DNA from: Aurantibrevibacter sp041749595 | GTDB taxonomy: Bacteria; Bacteroidota; Bacteroidia; Flavobacteriales; Flavobacteriaceae | Direction of reading: 5' to 3' | DNA length: 29,453 nt | Assembly: GCA_041749595.1 (NCBI GenBank) | Contig: JBGTBA010000079.1 | Span: 1-29,453, forward strand | Shown here: one piece after another, positions 1 to 6,915 of the stretch | How positions within the stretch are numbered: position 1 is the first letter of the stretch | How the letters are laid out: each line of letters opens with the position of its first letter | Translations under genes and position numbers: made by a program | The notes under the pieces: model-generated | What the model was told of the DNA's origin: nothing | Databases searched by the model: none | The model's input: the letters and a program-made list of their open reading frames with translations, nothing else

Positions 1-224
1 GGTAGCCTTGGCTCCGCCAGTTTGTCTTTCACAATGTTCCTATCTCCAGAATTCTGATCGGGTTGATGTCGGGCACCTTAAACGCCAGTTCTAAAATCGA
101 GCTTTCATCCGGCAATACTGTTTATAAATTTAATGATTTTCAGTTCAACCCTCGTTATCAGCCTGGTCTTTTTTGCCGCCAAAAATGGGGAATTCTGGCT
201 AACGTATTTGTAAAAAACTATAAA
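1..224. other. Non-coding flank downstream of IS110 fragment
   Basis: No convincing gene is visible. The segment lies just after the stop codon of the IS110 transposase fragment on the minus strand, so part of it may be the right end of that element. A perfect 10-bp palindrome CAGAATTCTG sits at 47-56 and a related GAATTCTG recurs near 190. Short frames stay open on both strands, but none has a recognisable domain. Assignment as an IS end is inference. Confidence 0.3.
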
Positions 225-524
225 TCAATTAGATATAAAGTTTAAATCTGAATTAATCAAAGCAAATTTATCAATTTGTTTTTGAATTCTTTTTGCGATA
301 CCGAGTTTTCTTTTTTGGTCTAAAAAGTGGTAACCTTCGGGGTTAATGTAAGGAGTACCTTTAACAACCATGTTCCAAATAATAACGGCTAATTTACGAC
401 CAGTAGCACTCACGGCAGAAACCCTGCCTTTCCTAAAATTGATACTATGGAAAAAGTCCCGTACACAATTCGGGCAATGATGCTTTTTACTGCTTTTGTC
501 TAATATGTATCGGTATTCACTCAT
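225..524 (-). pseudogene. Chimeric ORF: zinc-ribbon N-terminus fused to IS110 transposase tail
   Basis: This 99-residue frame joins two unrelated pieces. Residues 1-20 (MSEYRYIL..., ending HHCPNC) match the start of the DUF6371/zinc-ribbon replication proteins carried by Bacteroidota mobile elements; the second half of the CxxC zinc ribbon is missing. From about residue 25 the sequence (FRKGRVSAVSATGRKLAV, then IIWNMVVKGTPY and a basic helix) is the C-terminal end of an IS110/IS116/IS902 transposase. The junction lies near 455-465. The natural start codon of the first gene (ATG at 522-524) is retained, divergent from hicA and 56 bp away. It most likely arose by IS110 insertion followed by internal deletion of the transposase. 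Neither parent function should survive. Identity of both halves is from memory of the families; the fusion itself is directly readable. Confidence 0.7.
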
Positions 525-567
525 TGAAACTTTTATTGAATTTATTTACATGAAGTAATAAATTTAT

Positions 568-575
568 TACCTTTG
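568..575 (+). promoter_or_regulatory. Candidate -7 box for hicAB (TACCTTTG)
   Basis: TACCTTTG is a perfect match to the Bacteroidota TAnnTTTG box. No TTG lies at the usual 17-23 bp upstream. Transcription would be expected to start about 6 nt after the box, near 581, which is exactly at the apparent ATA start of hicA, so the transcript may be leaderless. Confidence 0.45.
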
Positions 576-580
576 TAGGT

Positions 581-778
581 ATAAAGTATAACGAGCTTTT
601 CAGGCTTCTAAAAAAGGACGGTTGGTTTGAAGTAAGGCAAAAGGGTAGCCACGTAATTATGCAGCACCCTACAAAGCCCGAACAATTGACTGTACCCAAC
701 CATTCGGGCAAAGAGGTTAAAAAGGGTTTATTAACCGCTATACTGAAACAAGCGAACATTAAAACAACAAAGCGATGA
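581..778 (+). CDS. hicA: HicA-family mRNA interferase toxin (apparent ATA start)
   Basis: The frame encodes 65 residues beginning xKYNELFRLLKKDGW and containing the dsRBD-like HicA core with GSHVIMQHP; the histidine at residue 24 is the expected catalytic residue for ribosome-dependent mRNA cleavage. The length and both ends fit HicA. The codon at the conserved first position is ATA, not ATG; an in-frame TGA lies at 551-553 and no ATG, GTG or TTG occurs between it and residue 1. The first in-frame ATG is internal, after the histidine. Its TGA overlaps the ATG of hicB (ATGA), showing translational coupling. Either ATA is used as a rare start codon, which would make expression very weak, or a G-to-A change has silenced the toxin. 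HicA identity is firm; whether it is expressed is uncertain. Confidence 0.75.
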   Translation: MKYNELFRLLKKDGWFEVRQKGSHVIMQHPTKPEQLTVPNHSGKEVKKGLLTAILKQANIKTTKR

Positions 779-1167
779 AAAAGCAAAAAATTAAAATAAC
801 GGTAACTAAAGAAGATACCGGGTATAGTGCCAATACATTGGTAAACGGAAACTTTATTGCAACCGAAGCCGAAACCTTTGAGGAACTTAAAGCAAATGTT
901 TTGGAGGCAGTAAACCTTACTTTTGAAGACAAGGGCTTTACTTATACTATTGACGAAATCCAATTTGAATACGACTTGGAAAGTTTCTTTGACTTTTACA
1001 AGGTTATCAATGCAAAGGCACTTTCTGAACGTATAGGAATGAATCAAAGCCTTTTGGCCCAATACATCAAAGGAATTAAAAAACCCTCTGCACCTCAAAC
1101 CAAACGTATTTTGCAAGGGGTTCAGCAAATAGGTAGGGAACTTTCCGAAGTTCGTTTTTTGCTCTAA
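775..1167 (+). CDS. hicB: HicB-family antitoxin
   Basis: The 130-residue protein has a partly degraded RNase-H-like HicB fold in its first ~75 residues (KIKITVTKEDTGYSA, then GNFIATEAETFEELKANV), which would bind and cover HicA. A C-terminal helix-turn-helix follows at about residues 80-120 (ALSERIGMNQSLLAQYIKG), which would bind the operator and repress the pair. It starts inside the hicA stop codon (ATGA). The gene is intact, so the cell would keep antitoxin even if hicA is silent. A cargo toxin-antitoxin pair fits the surrounding mobile-element debris. HicB from Bacteroidota elements is commonly of this HTH-bearing type. The long open frame antisense to it (517-1353) is a shadow. Confidence 0.88.
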   Translation: MKKQKIKITVTKEDTGYSANTLVNGNFIATEAETFEELKANVLEAVNLTFEDKGFTYTIDEIQFEYDLESFFDFYKVINAKALSERIGMNQSLLAQYIKGIKKPSAPQTKRILQGVQQIGRELSEVRFLL

Positions 1168-1204
1168 ATTGAATCTGTGTTTATCCTTTTCTAAAATTGT
1201 TGTT

Positions 1205-1328
1205 TGGCACGTGGCACAAGTGGCACAAACTAAAAATGAAAGTGGCAGTTGTGCCAAAGTTGTGCCACCGAAAAACCCTTGTGAAGCCCCACCAATAAAG
1301 GAAAGTGCCAATAATGCCACAAATGCCA
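1205..1328. repeat. Cluster of nine TGGCAC/GTGCCA-type 6-mers
   Basis: Four copies read TGGCA(C/G) (1205, 1212, 1221, 1243) and five read (G/A)TGCCA (1251, 1262, 1305, 1314, 1323), so the two sets face each other. The outer copies are 7-9 bp apart. The block starts directly beyond the stop codon of the DUF3987 fragment. It could form a branched RNA hairpin or act as iteron-like binding sites of the former element. Function is unknown. Confidence 0.55.
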
Positions 1329-1336
1329 CGTTGTTT

Positions 1337-1747
1337 TTAAAATAATTTTTCATATTCGCCCTGTCTTGTCCATTTGAATAATTCTTTATTGTTCAAAAAC
1401 CGCTTAAAAGTCCGTTCAGCCATTCCCATACTTTCGGCAACCTGTATACCCTCGCTTGCTGTAAAGGTGTCGGGCAATGCTATATAAAGGGTTTGTTTGT
1501 CGGTGGGCACCTTATCCAATGGACTTGCATTCGATACGATAGAATGTACCTTAATAGCTGTTTTTTTGAAGTATTCAACCAATTGTAAAGCCCCTTGCAC
1601 CGCTTCCATTCCAATAGCTTGTTTATTATCTTTATTACAGGCGTACCGTACCATTTGAAGTATTAATGCCAATCGAACGGCATACATTTCTATTTTGGCA
1701 TTTATGCCGCTTATGGCTGCAAAAAGCGGGCATAGTATACCACCCAC
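1337..1747 (-). pseudogene. C-terminal fragment of DUF3987 primase/helicase-like protein
   Basis: About 130 residues remain, with the motif INAKIEMYAVRLALILQM followed by a C-terminal wHTH-like region (VAESMGMAERTFKRFLNN, then FKWTRQGEYEKLF). This is the end of the large DUF3987 proteins that sit in the replication modules of Bacteroidota integrative elements; the family is normally several hundred residues long, so the ATPase part is gone. The apparent GTG start at 1745-1747 lies inside the IS21-like terminal repeats and is an artefact of the junction, which falls at roughly 1735-1745. It is probably the partner of the truncated zinc-ribbon gene at 524. It is not expected to be functional. 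Confidence 0.65.
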
Positions 1748-1816
1748 AGCGAATTAAAGTGAGCATAGTGCGGCGGGTGAAAGTGAACCACCTACAGCGG
1801 ATGAAAGTGAACCACT
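1741..1816. mobile_element. IS21-type terminal repeat array (IS end remnant)
   Basis: Three repeats with an exact 24-bp period begin at 1749, 1773 and 1797. Each has the form GCG(A/G)(A/G/T)T(G/A)AAAGTGA(G/A)C(C/A)A; the last two share GAAAGTGAACCAC. Multiple short direct repeats at the tips are characteristic of IS21 elements, where they bind the IstA transposase. No istA or istB sequence follows on either side, so only an end remains, fused to the DUF3987 fragment. The assignment to IS21 is inference from the layout and my recollection of flavobacterial IS21 tips. Confidence 0.55.
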
Positions 1817-1819
1817 AAA

Positions 1820-2076
1820 AATCGATTCTATTTGTAAAGCTTTAAATATCTTTTCTCAAAAATTATTTTATCTTCGCAGCCTATTAAAATGAAGTGTATT
1901 TTTATTACATATAATTTCAACCTGCCTGCGGTTATTCCGCCCTGAAATTTAGTGCCTTTTCCTTTCGACCTCTTCTAGAGGTATCTTACAAAATAATTTG
2001 CTAAAACCTATTTAATCCAATGGTACTCCGCTGGTATTGCTATCAGATGGTCTTCCATTTAGAATGATTAACCAAT
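1820..2076. other. Intergenic region before the SulP gene
   Basis: No gene is supported. A short hairpin ACCTCT-TCT-AGAGGT lies at 1968-1982 and a TATCTTCG near 1870 resembles a degenerate -7 box, but no complete promoter is evident for the SulP gene. Confidence 0.3.
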
Positions 2077-3651
2077 ATGAATAAATACGCACGACTTTAC
2101 CGTAAAAAATCAAAACGAGAATATCAAAAAGTAATAGACCTATTTAACAAAAATTCCGAAAAAAGTGCCAAAACAGAGATACTTTCAGGTCTAACTGTTG
2201 CTCTGGCCTTAATTCCTGAAGCTGTTGCTTTTGCTTTAATTGCAGGATTATCTCCGCTTACTGGTCTGTATGCGGCTTTCGTAGTTGGATTAATCACATC
2301 AATTTTCGGTGGACGTCCTGGAATGATTTCCGGTGCAACTGGTGCTGTTGCCGTTGTAATTGTGGCTTTGGCTATTTCTCACGGACCCGAATATATATTT
2401 GCTACTGTTGTCTTGGCGGGTATTATTCAAGTTCTGGCAGGTGTATTCAAATTGGGAAAGTTGATGCGATTAGTTCCACATCCTGTAATTTTCGGATTTG
2501 TTAATGGTTTAGCAGTCATCATATTTATGTCGCAACTCGACCAATTTAAAGATGCAACGGGAAACTGGTTAACAGGTCAGTCGTTGTACATTATTTTAGG
2601 GTTGGTCTTGCTAACAATGCTAATTATTTGGGGATTGCCAAAACTTACAAAAGCCATTCCCGCATCATTGGTTGCCATTCTTGCTGTTTTTGGGATTGTT
2701 GTTGGGTTTGGGATTGATACCAAAACGGTAGGTGATATTGCATCTATCCAAGGTGGTTTTCCACCGTTTCACATTCCGAGTGTTCCTTTCAACTTTGAAA
2801 CATTGGTTTTAATTTTTCCATACGCTGCAATTATGGCTGGTGTAGGTTTAATAGAGAGTTTGCTAACGCTGAATATTATTGATGAAATTACTGAAACTCG
2901 TGGTAGAGGAAATAAAGAAGCTGTCGCTCAAGGTGCTGCAAATATTTTATCAGGTGTTTTTTCTGGAATGGGCGGTTGTGCAATGTTAGGTCAGAGTCTT
3001 ATTAATATTTCTAATGGTGCAAGAGCAAGGCTTTCGGGAATTGTGGCTGCGGTGGCACTCTTACTATTTGTAATGTTTGGTGCTGGTTTAATTGAGCAAT
3101 TGCCAATGGCGGCACTTACTGGTCTTATGATTATGGTAGCTATCGGAACTTTTGAATGGGCGAGTTTGAAGACTTTCAATAAAATGCCTAAATCTGATAT
3201 TTTCGTTATGGTTGTCGTAACGCTCGTTACTGTTTTCTTGCACAATTTGGCTTTAGCTGTTATTGTCGGCGTTATTATAGCTGCATTGGTTTTTGCTTGG
3301 GATAACGCAAAACGTATTCGAGCAAGAAAGTCCATTGATGAGCAGGGAATTAAGCATTATGAAATCTATGGGCCTTTGTTTTTTGGTTCTGTTACTATGT
3401 TTAATGAAAAGTTTGATATACTGAACGACCCACAGGAAGTCATCATTGATTTTAAGGAAAGTCGCGTTGTAGATATGTCAGCCATTGAAGCACTTAATAA
3501 AATCACAGAACGCTATTTAAAAGTCGGAAAAAAAGTCCATTTACGTCATTTGAGCCCTGACTGTATAACGCTATTGCAAAATGCTGATGAAATTATTGAG
3601 GTTAATGTAATAGAAGACCCGAATTACAAAGTCGTAGTCGATAAGGTTTAA
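2077..3651 (+). CDS. SulP/SLC26-family inorganic anion transporter
   Basis: This is an inner-membrane anion permease or exchanger of 524 residues; substrates in the family include sulfate, bicarbonate and chloride, and none can be chosen here. The membrane part runs from about residue 35 to 415. It includes the family hallmark around ALIPEAVAFALIAGLSPLTG and a conserved segment PHPVIFGFVNGLAVIIF. A cytoplasmic STAS domain follows at about residues 435-520 with DMSAIEAL, the usual regulatory serine/threonine site region. The first ~20 residues (MNKYARLYRKKSKREYQK) are a charged extension; homologues often begin near VIDLF. The gene is complete but flanked on both sides by fragments of mobile elements, and has no operon partner, so it may be cargo retained from an island. 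No carbonic anhydrase or sulfate gene is nearby to indicate the substrate. Confidence 0.9.
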   Translation: MNKYARLYRKKSKREYQKVIDLFNKNSEKSAKTEILSGLTVALALIPEAVAFALIAGLSPLTGLYAAFVVGLITSIFGGRPGMISGATGAVAVVIVALAISHGPEYIFATVVLAGIIQVLAGVFKLGKLMRLVPHPVIFGFVNGLAVIIFMSQLDQFKDATGNWLTGQSLYIILGLVLLTMLIIWGLPKLTKAIPASLVAILAVFGIVVGFGIDTKTVGDIASIQGGFPPFHIPSVPFNFETLVLIFPYAAIMAGVGLIESLLTLNIIDEITETRGRGNKEAVAQGAANILSGVFSGMGGCAMLGQSLINISNGARARLSGIVAAVALLLFVMFGAGLIEQLPMAALTGLMIMVAIGTFEWASLKTFNKMPKSDIFVMVVVTLVTVFLHNLALAVIVGVIIAALVFAWDNAKRIRARKSIDEQGIKHYEIYGPLFFGSVTMFNEKFDILNDPQEVIIDFKESRVVDMSAIEALNKITERYLKVGKKVHLRHLSPDCITLLQNADEIIEVNVIEDPNYKVVVDKV

Positions 3652-3708
3652 TTATGAAAAGTATCCTAAAAACGGTTTGCAACGTATTTTATACTTTTAA
3701 AAGGACTT

Positions 3709-4074
3709 TTACTGATTGTTTTTGAGATTAATTTCCCAATAGCCTTGCGTGCCACCGTGGCGTTTTATAAATCCTTTGGTTTTGAGCGCATTTATATGTT
3801 TGCCCACAGGGGATTCATTGATGCCTAAAGATTCAGCTATTTCAGTATAAGTAATAGTAGTATTGGTTGCAATAAGTTTAAATACTTCTTTTTGTCTTTT
3901 AGTAAGCGTATCTATAGAATCTATTGCACCACCTGTTACACCACCTTTTGGACCAACTTCTTTATCATCTTCTCTAATAGTAGATTCATCAGCAACTTCT
4001 TTAGCAATAAAAGTCATTCTAAGAAAATTATCAGAAAAACTAAAACTCTCTTTTCCATAGTGTTCTAAAATACT
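3709..4074 (-). pseudogene. C-terminal wHTH fragment of AlbA_2/RecG-like ATP-binding regulator
   Basis: The frame is open from 4074 (just after an in-frame TAA) to the stop at 3709. It begins with the end of a conserved core (HYGKESFSFSDNFLRMTFI) and continues through a linker to a winged helix at its C-terminus (LTKRQKEVFKLIATNT, then SLGINESPVGKHINALKTKG). This architecture matches the tail of the 'putative DNA-binding / ATP-dependent helicase C-terminal' proteins (AlbA_2 domain). The N-terminal AlbA_2 and ATPase-like parts are missing; the residue at 4017 is an internal methionine, not a true start. It is a further remnant beside the tRNA. A residual DNA-binding peptide made from the internal ATG is possible but unsupported. 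Confidence 0.65.
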
Positions 4075-4244
4075 TTATAATGAAGCGCTTTCCCCCCCGT
4101 AATACATTTTTTTACGGGGCATAGGGGAATGTGCTGAGTGTTTACGAATACCAAATTTTATGAAAACAAAGCTGGGAAAATAGAATATATAGGCATTTGA
4201 GGCCAAAATATATCAAACTAAAAGTGTTCAGGAAAAATAGCATA

Positions 4245-4265
4245 ATGTTGTACCTATGTTGTACC
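4245..4265. repeat. 11-bp tandem repeat ATGTTGTACC(T)
   Basis: ATGTTGTACC occurs twice in tandem, separated by one T, 16 bp before the terminator of the tRNA. Its position beside a tRNA 3' end and next to gene debris fits an arm-type site or a scar of a tyrosine-recombinase element, but no integrase gene is present in the window. Confidence 0.4.
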
Positions 4266-4273
4266 CAAGCCAT

Positions 4274-4302
4274 AAAAAAAGCCCTCACATTTATGTGAAG
4301 GC
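4274..4302 (-). terminator. Rho-independent terminator of tRNA-Met
   Basis: On the minus strand an imperfect hairpin GCCTTCACAT-AA-ATGTGAGGGC (4281-4302) is followed by seven T residues (4274-4280). It lies 14 nt beyond the tRNA 3' end. Confidence 0.8.
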
Positions 4303-4315
4303 TTGATTTTACTAG

Positions 4316-4388
<73 letters not shown>

Positions 4389-4452
4389 ATGTATGATTAA
4401 AGTGCCTTTAGCACTGCTTTTTATTTCAAACGTTCGGTAGCGTAAGTGGGCT

Positions 4453-4472
4453 GTCCTGAGCGATGTCGAACG
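4453..4472. repeat. REP-like unit GTCCTGAGCGATGTCGAACG
   Basis: The 20-mer resembles the dispersed CTGAGCGnAGTCGAA elements that I recall from many Bacteroidota genomes. Only one arm is present here and it lies inside the tRNA leader. Function is unknown. Confidence 0.4.
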
Positions 4473-4501
4473 ATACTACTCTATCCTGAACAATTAGACT
4501 G

Positions 4502-4534
4502 CAAAGATACAATGGTTTTTTAGTTTAAACCAAA
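4502..4534 (-). promoter_or_regulatory. Promoter of tRNA-Met: TTTG-N21-TATCTTTG
   Basis: On the minus strand TTTG (4531-4534) is followed after 21 bp by TATCTTTG (4502-4509), a full match to the Bacteroidota consensus TTG-N17-23-TAnnTTTG. Transcription would start near 4495, giving a leader of about 107 nt ahead of the tRNA that must be removed by RNase P. Confidence 0.7.
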
Positions 4535-4584
4535 TGAATGTAAAGATTATTTTTTCTTGGAACAGGTTAAAAACTTAAATTAAC

Positions 4585-4592
4585 TACCTTCG
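4585..4592 (+). promoter_or_regulatory. Candidate -7 box of the symporter-era operon (TACCTTCG)
   Basis: TACCTTCG differs from TAnnTTTG at one position and lies 15 bp before the symporter ATG. The nearest TTG (4557-4559) is 25 bp upstream, slightly far. The call is weak. Confidence 0.35.
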
Positions 4593-4607
4593 GGTTTTAC
4601 AGATCAT

Positions 4608-5972
4608 ATGCAGATAATCAATGATTTTTTGAGTTCCATCATTCCTTATTCAGAATGGGTAATGCTTTTTTTTGTAATTGGAGGTGGGCTTTACCTGGCA
4701 TTTTATTCCCGATTGTTGCCCTACAGGTATTTTAGACATGCCATTGCCATTACGGCAGGTAAATATGATAATCCAAATGACCCCGGGGATGTAAGCCATT
4801 TGCAGGCACTTTCATCGGCAGTGGCGGCCACTGTTGGATTGGGGAATATTTCGGGTGTGGCTATTGCCATTTACACTGGGGGGCCTGGCGTGGTTTTCTG
4901 GATATGGATGACCGCGCTCATAGGGATGTGCATAAAATTTTACTCCTGTAGTTTGGCGATAATGTTTCGGGATAAGGACAGTGAAGGAAACCTACAAGGA
5001 GGCCCCATGTACTATATTACCCAAGGCATTGGACCCAAAGCGAAACCATTGGCCATTTTTTTCTGTATGGCCGGACTCGTAGGGTTTTTAGGTGTCTTTA
5101 CGGTAAACCAATTTACACAGACCTTTATGAGCGTGGTAAAGCCGGATACTTCTATCGCCGCTTTGGGCGAATTTAACTGGAAATTGATCATCGGCATCTT
5201 ATTGTCCATCCTAACTTCGTTTGTGATTTTTGGTGGTTTACAGAAAATAGCCAAAGTGGCCACAGCAATAGTCCCTTTTATGGTGCTTCTTTATTTTCTG
5301 GCAGTAGTGGTCATCATGGCAGGAAACGCTGGCAATATCCTGCCCTCTTTAAATCTTATTTTTACTGAGGCGTTTAATCTTGATACCGCAATGAAGGGAG
5401 GCTTTTGGGGATTGGTTATTTTAGGGGTGCGCAGGGCTGTTTTTTCAAATGAATCGGGTTTGGGGAGCGCACCCATGTACCATGGCCAATCTAAAACAAG
5501 TGAGCCCATACAAGAGGGTTTGGTGGCCATGTTGGGTCCCTTTATCGATACCATCATTGTGTGTACAATGACAGCGGTTATCATTATTATAACCGGGGCG
5601 TATCTGGAAGCGGGGAGCAATGGAATAGCGATGACCCTTTTTGCCTTTGAAAAATCGCTCTTCGGGTATGGGGGCATTATATTGATGCTCATCGTTTCCG
5701 CTTTTGCATTATCAACCCTGTTTACCTATTCGTACTATGGAACAAAGTGCCTCACTTTTTTGACCAATGTTAAAATTGGCAAACTCTTCAACGTATATTA
5801 TGTTGCAACCATTACCTTTGCTGCGGTAGCTTCGGTGGATTTGGTGATCAATTTAATAGATTTGGCCTATGCCTTAATGTGCATACCCAACATGATAGCC
5901 GTGCTTTACCTAGCGCCAAAAGTAAATTTGGAAATGAAAATATACTTTTCAAAACTAAAAGATGGAGCATAA
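4608..5972 (+). CDS. Alanine/glycine:cation symporter family protein
   Basis: This 454-residue inner-membrane protein would import alanine or glycine with Na+ (AGCS family). It has about 10-11 hydrophobic segments. The family signature is clear: DVSHLQALSSAVAATVGLGN around residues 60-80, GGPGVVFWIWMTALIGM around 90-107, and LQGGPMYYI near 130. A second conserved block, RRAVFSNESGLGSAPMYHG, lies at about 275-293. Length matches the family (450-550). The C-terminus overlaps the start of era by 11 bp (5962-5972), so the two genes are almost certainly co-transcribed. That coupling is a local arrangement rather than a functional link. Substrate preference between alanine, glycine and others cannot be read from sequence. 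Confidence 0.93.
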   Translation: MQIINDFLSSIIPYSEWVMLFFVIGGGLYLAFYSRLLPYRYFRHAIAITAGKYDNPNDPGDVSHLQALSSAVAATVGLGNISGVAIAIYTGGPGVVFWIWMTALIGMCIKFYSCSLAIMFRDKDSEGNLQGGPMYYITQGIGPKAKPLAIFFCMAGLVGFLGVFTVNQFTQTFMSVVKPDTSIAALGEFNWKLIIGILLSILTSFVIFGGLQKIAKVATAIVPFMVLLYFLAVVVIMAGNAGNILPSLNLIFTEAFNLDTAMKGGFWGLVILGVRRAVFSNESGLGSAPMYHGQSKTSEPIQEGLVAMLGPFIDTIIVCTMTAVIIIITGAYLEAGSNGIAMTLFAFEKSLFGYGGIILMLIVSAFALSTLFTYSYYGTKCLTFLTNVKIGKLFNVYYVATITFAAVASVDLVINLIDLAYALMCIPNMIAVLYLAPKVNLEMKIYFSKLKDGA

Positions 5973-6846
5973 AGCCGGTTTTGTAAATATTATAGGGAAC
6001 CCCAATGTGGGTAAATCTACTTTGATGAATGCCTTTGTGGGCGAGAAATTGTCCATTATAACCTCCAAGGCCCAGACCACAAGGCACCGTATTTTGGGGA
6101 TTGTGAATGGGGATGATTTTCAGATGATCCTATCGGATACTCCCGGAATCATAAAACCTGCATACGAACTACAATCTTCCATGATGGATTTTGTAAAATC
6201 GGCTTTTGAAGATGCCGATATTCTGCTCTATATGGTGGAGATTGGGGAAAAATCCCTGAAAGACGAACGTTTTTTCGAAAAGCTACAACATAGTGAAATT
6301 CCTGTATTGGTATTGTTGAACAAAATAGATACCTCAGATCAGAATATATTGGAAGAGCAGGTGCGGTATTGGCAAGGACAGTTGCCAAAAGCGGAGATAC
6401 ACCCTATATCGGCTTTGCAGAACTTTAACGTAAAAGAGGTTTTTCATCGGATTCTGGAATTGTTGCCTGAGTCGCCCGCATACTATCCCAAAGACCAGTT
6501 AACAGATAGGCCTGAACGTTTTTTTGTAAATGAAATCATTCGGGAAAAAATCCTTCAGTTTTATAAGAAGGAAATCCCGTATTCGGTCGAGATCGATACT
6601 GAGGAATTTTTTGAGGACGACAGTATCATTAGGATGCGATCTGTCATTATGGTAGAGCGGGATTCGCAAAAAGGAATCATCATTGGCCACAAAGGGGCAG
6701 CGTTAAAAAGAGTGGGCGTTGCCGCCAGAAAGGATTTGGAGAAATTCTTTGATAAGCAGGTACATATGGAAATGTACGTAAAGGTCAACAAAAATTGGCG
6801 CAGTGATGCCAAACAGCTAAAACGCTTTGGATACAACCAAGGGTAA
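5962..6846 (+). CDS. era: GTPase Era
   Basis: Era is an essential GTPase that binds the 3' end of 16S rRNA and helps mature the 30S subunit. All G motifs are present: G1 GNPNVGKST at residues 12-20, G2 threonine in KAQTTRHRI, G3 DTPGI, and G4 NKID. The C-terminal KH domain shows IIGHKGAALKRVG and the closing NKNWRSDAKQLKRFGY. Length of 294 is normal. The start codon ATG lies inside the end of the upstream symporter gene (11-bp overlap), which supports translational coupling. In the KH GxxG loop it has GHKG where many Era proteins have GKKG, a minor change. Confidence 0.98.
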   Translation: MEHKAGFVNIIGNPNVGKSTLMNAFVGEKLSIITSKAQTTRHRILGIVNGDDFQMILSDTPGIIKPAYELQSSMMDFVKSAFEDADILLYMVEIGEKSLKDERFFEKLQHSEIPVLVLLNKIDTSDQNILEEQVRYWQGQLPKAEIHPISALQNFNVKEVFHRILELLPESPAYYPKDQLTDRPERFFVNEIIREKILQFYKKEIPYSVEIDTEEFFEDDSIIRMRSVIMVERDSQKGIIIGHKGAALKRVGVAARKDLEKFFDKQVHMEMYVKVNKNWRSDAKQLKRFGYNQG

Positions 6847-6915
6847 AAGGTATATATTTTCTGCTTCCCGGTCAAAGTAAAAGCGATAAATTACCGATTT
6901 ATTTTAACTTCCAAA

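Noticed and set aside
517..1353. Long minus-strand open frame (278 codons) across hicB
   Set aside because: It is antisense to the well-supported hicB and hicA, shows no domain, and its start lies within the DUF3987 fragment's end; the frame is an accident of low stop density.
1990..2057. Short minus-strand frame beginning MEDHLIAIPAEYHW
   Set aside because: Only 16 residues, preceded by a stop codon and with no family I can name; too short to support.
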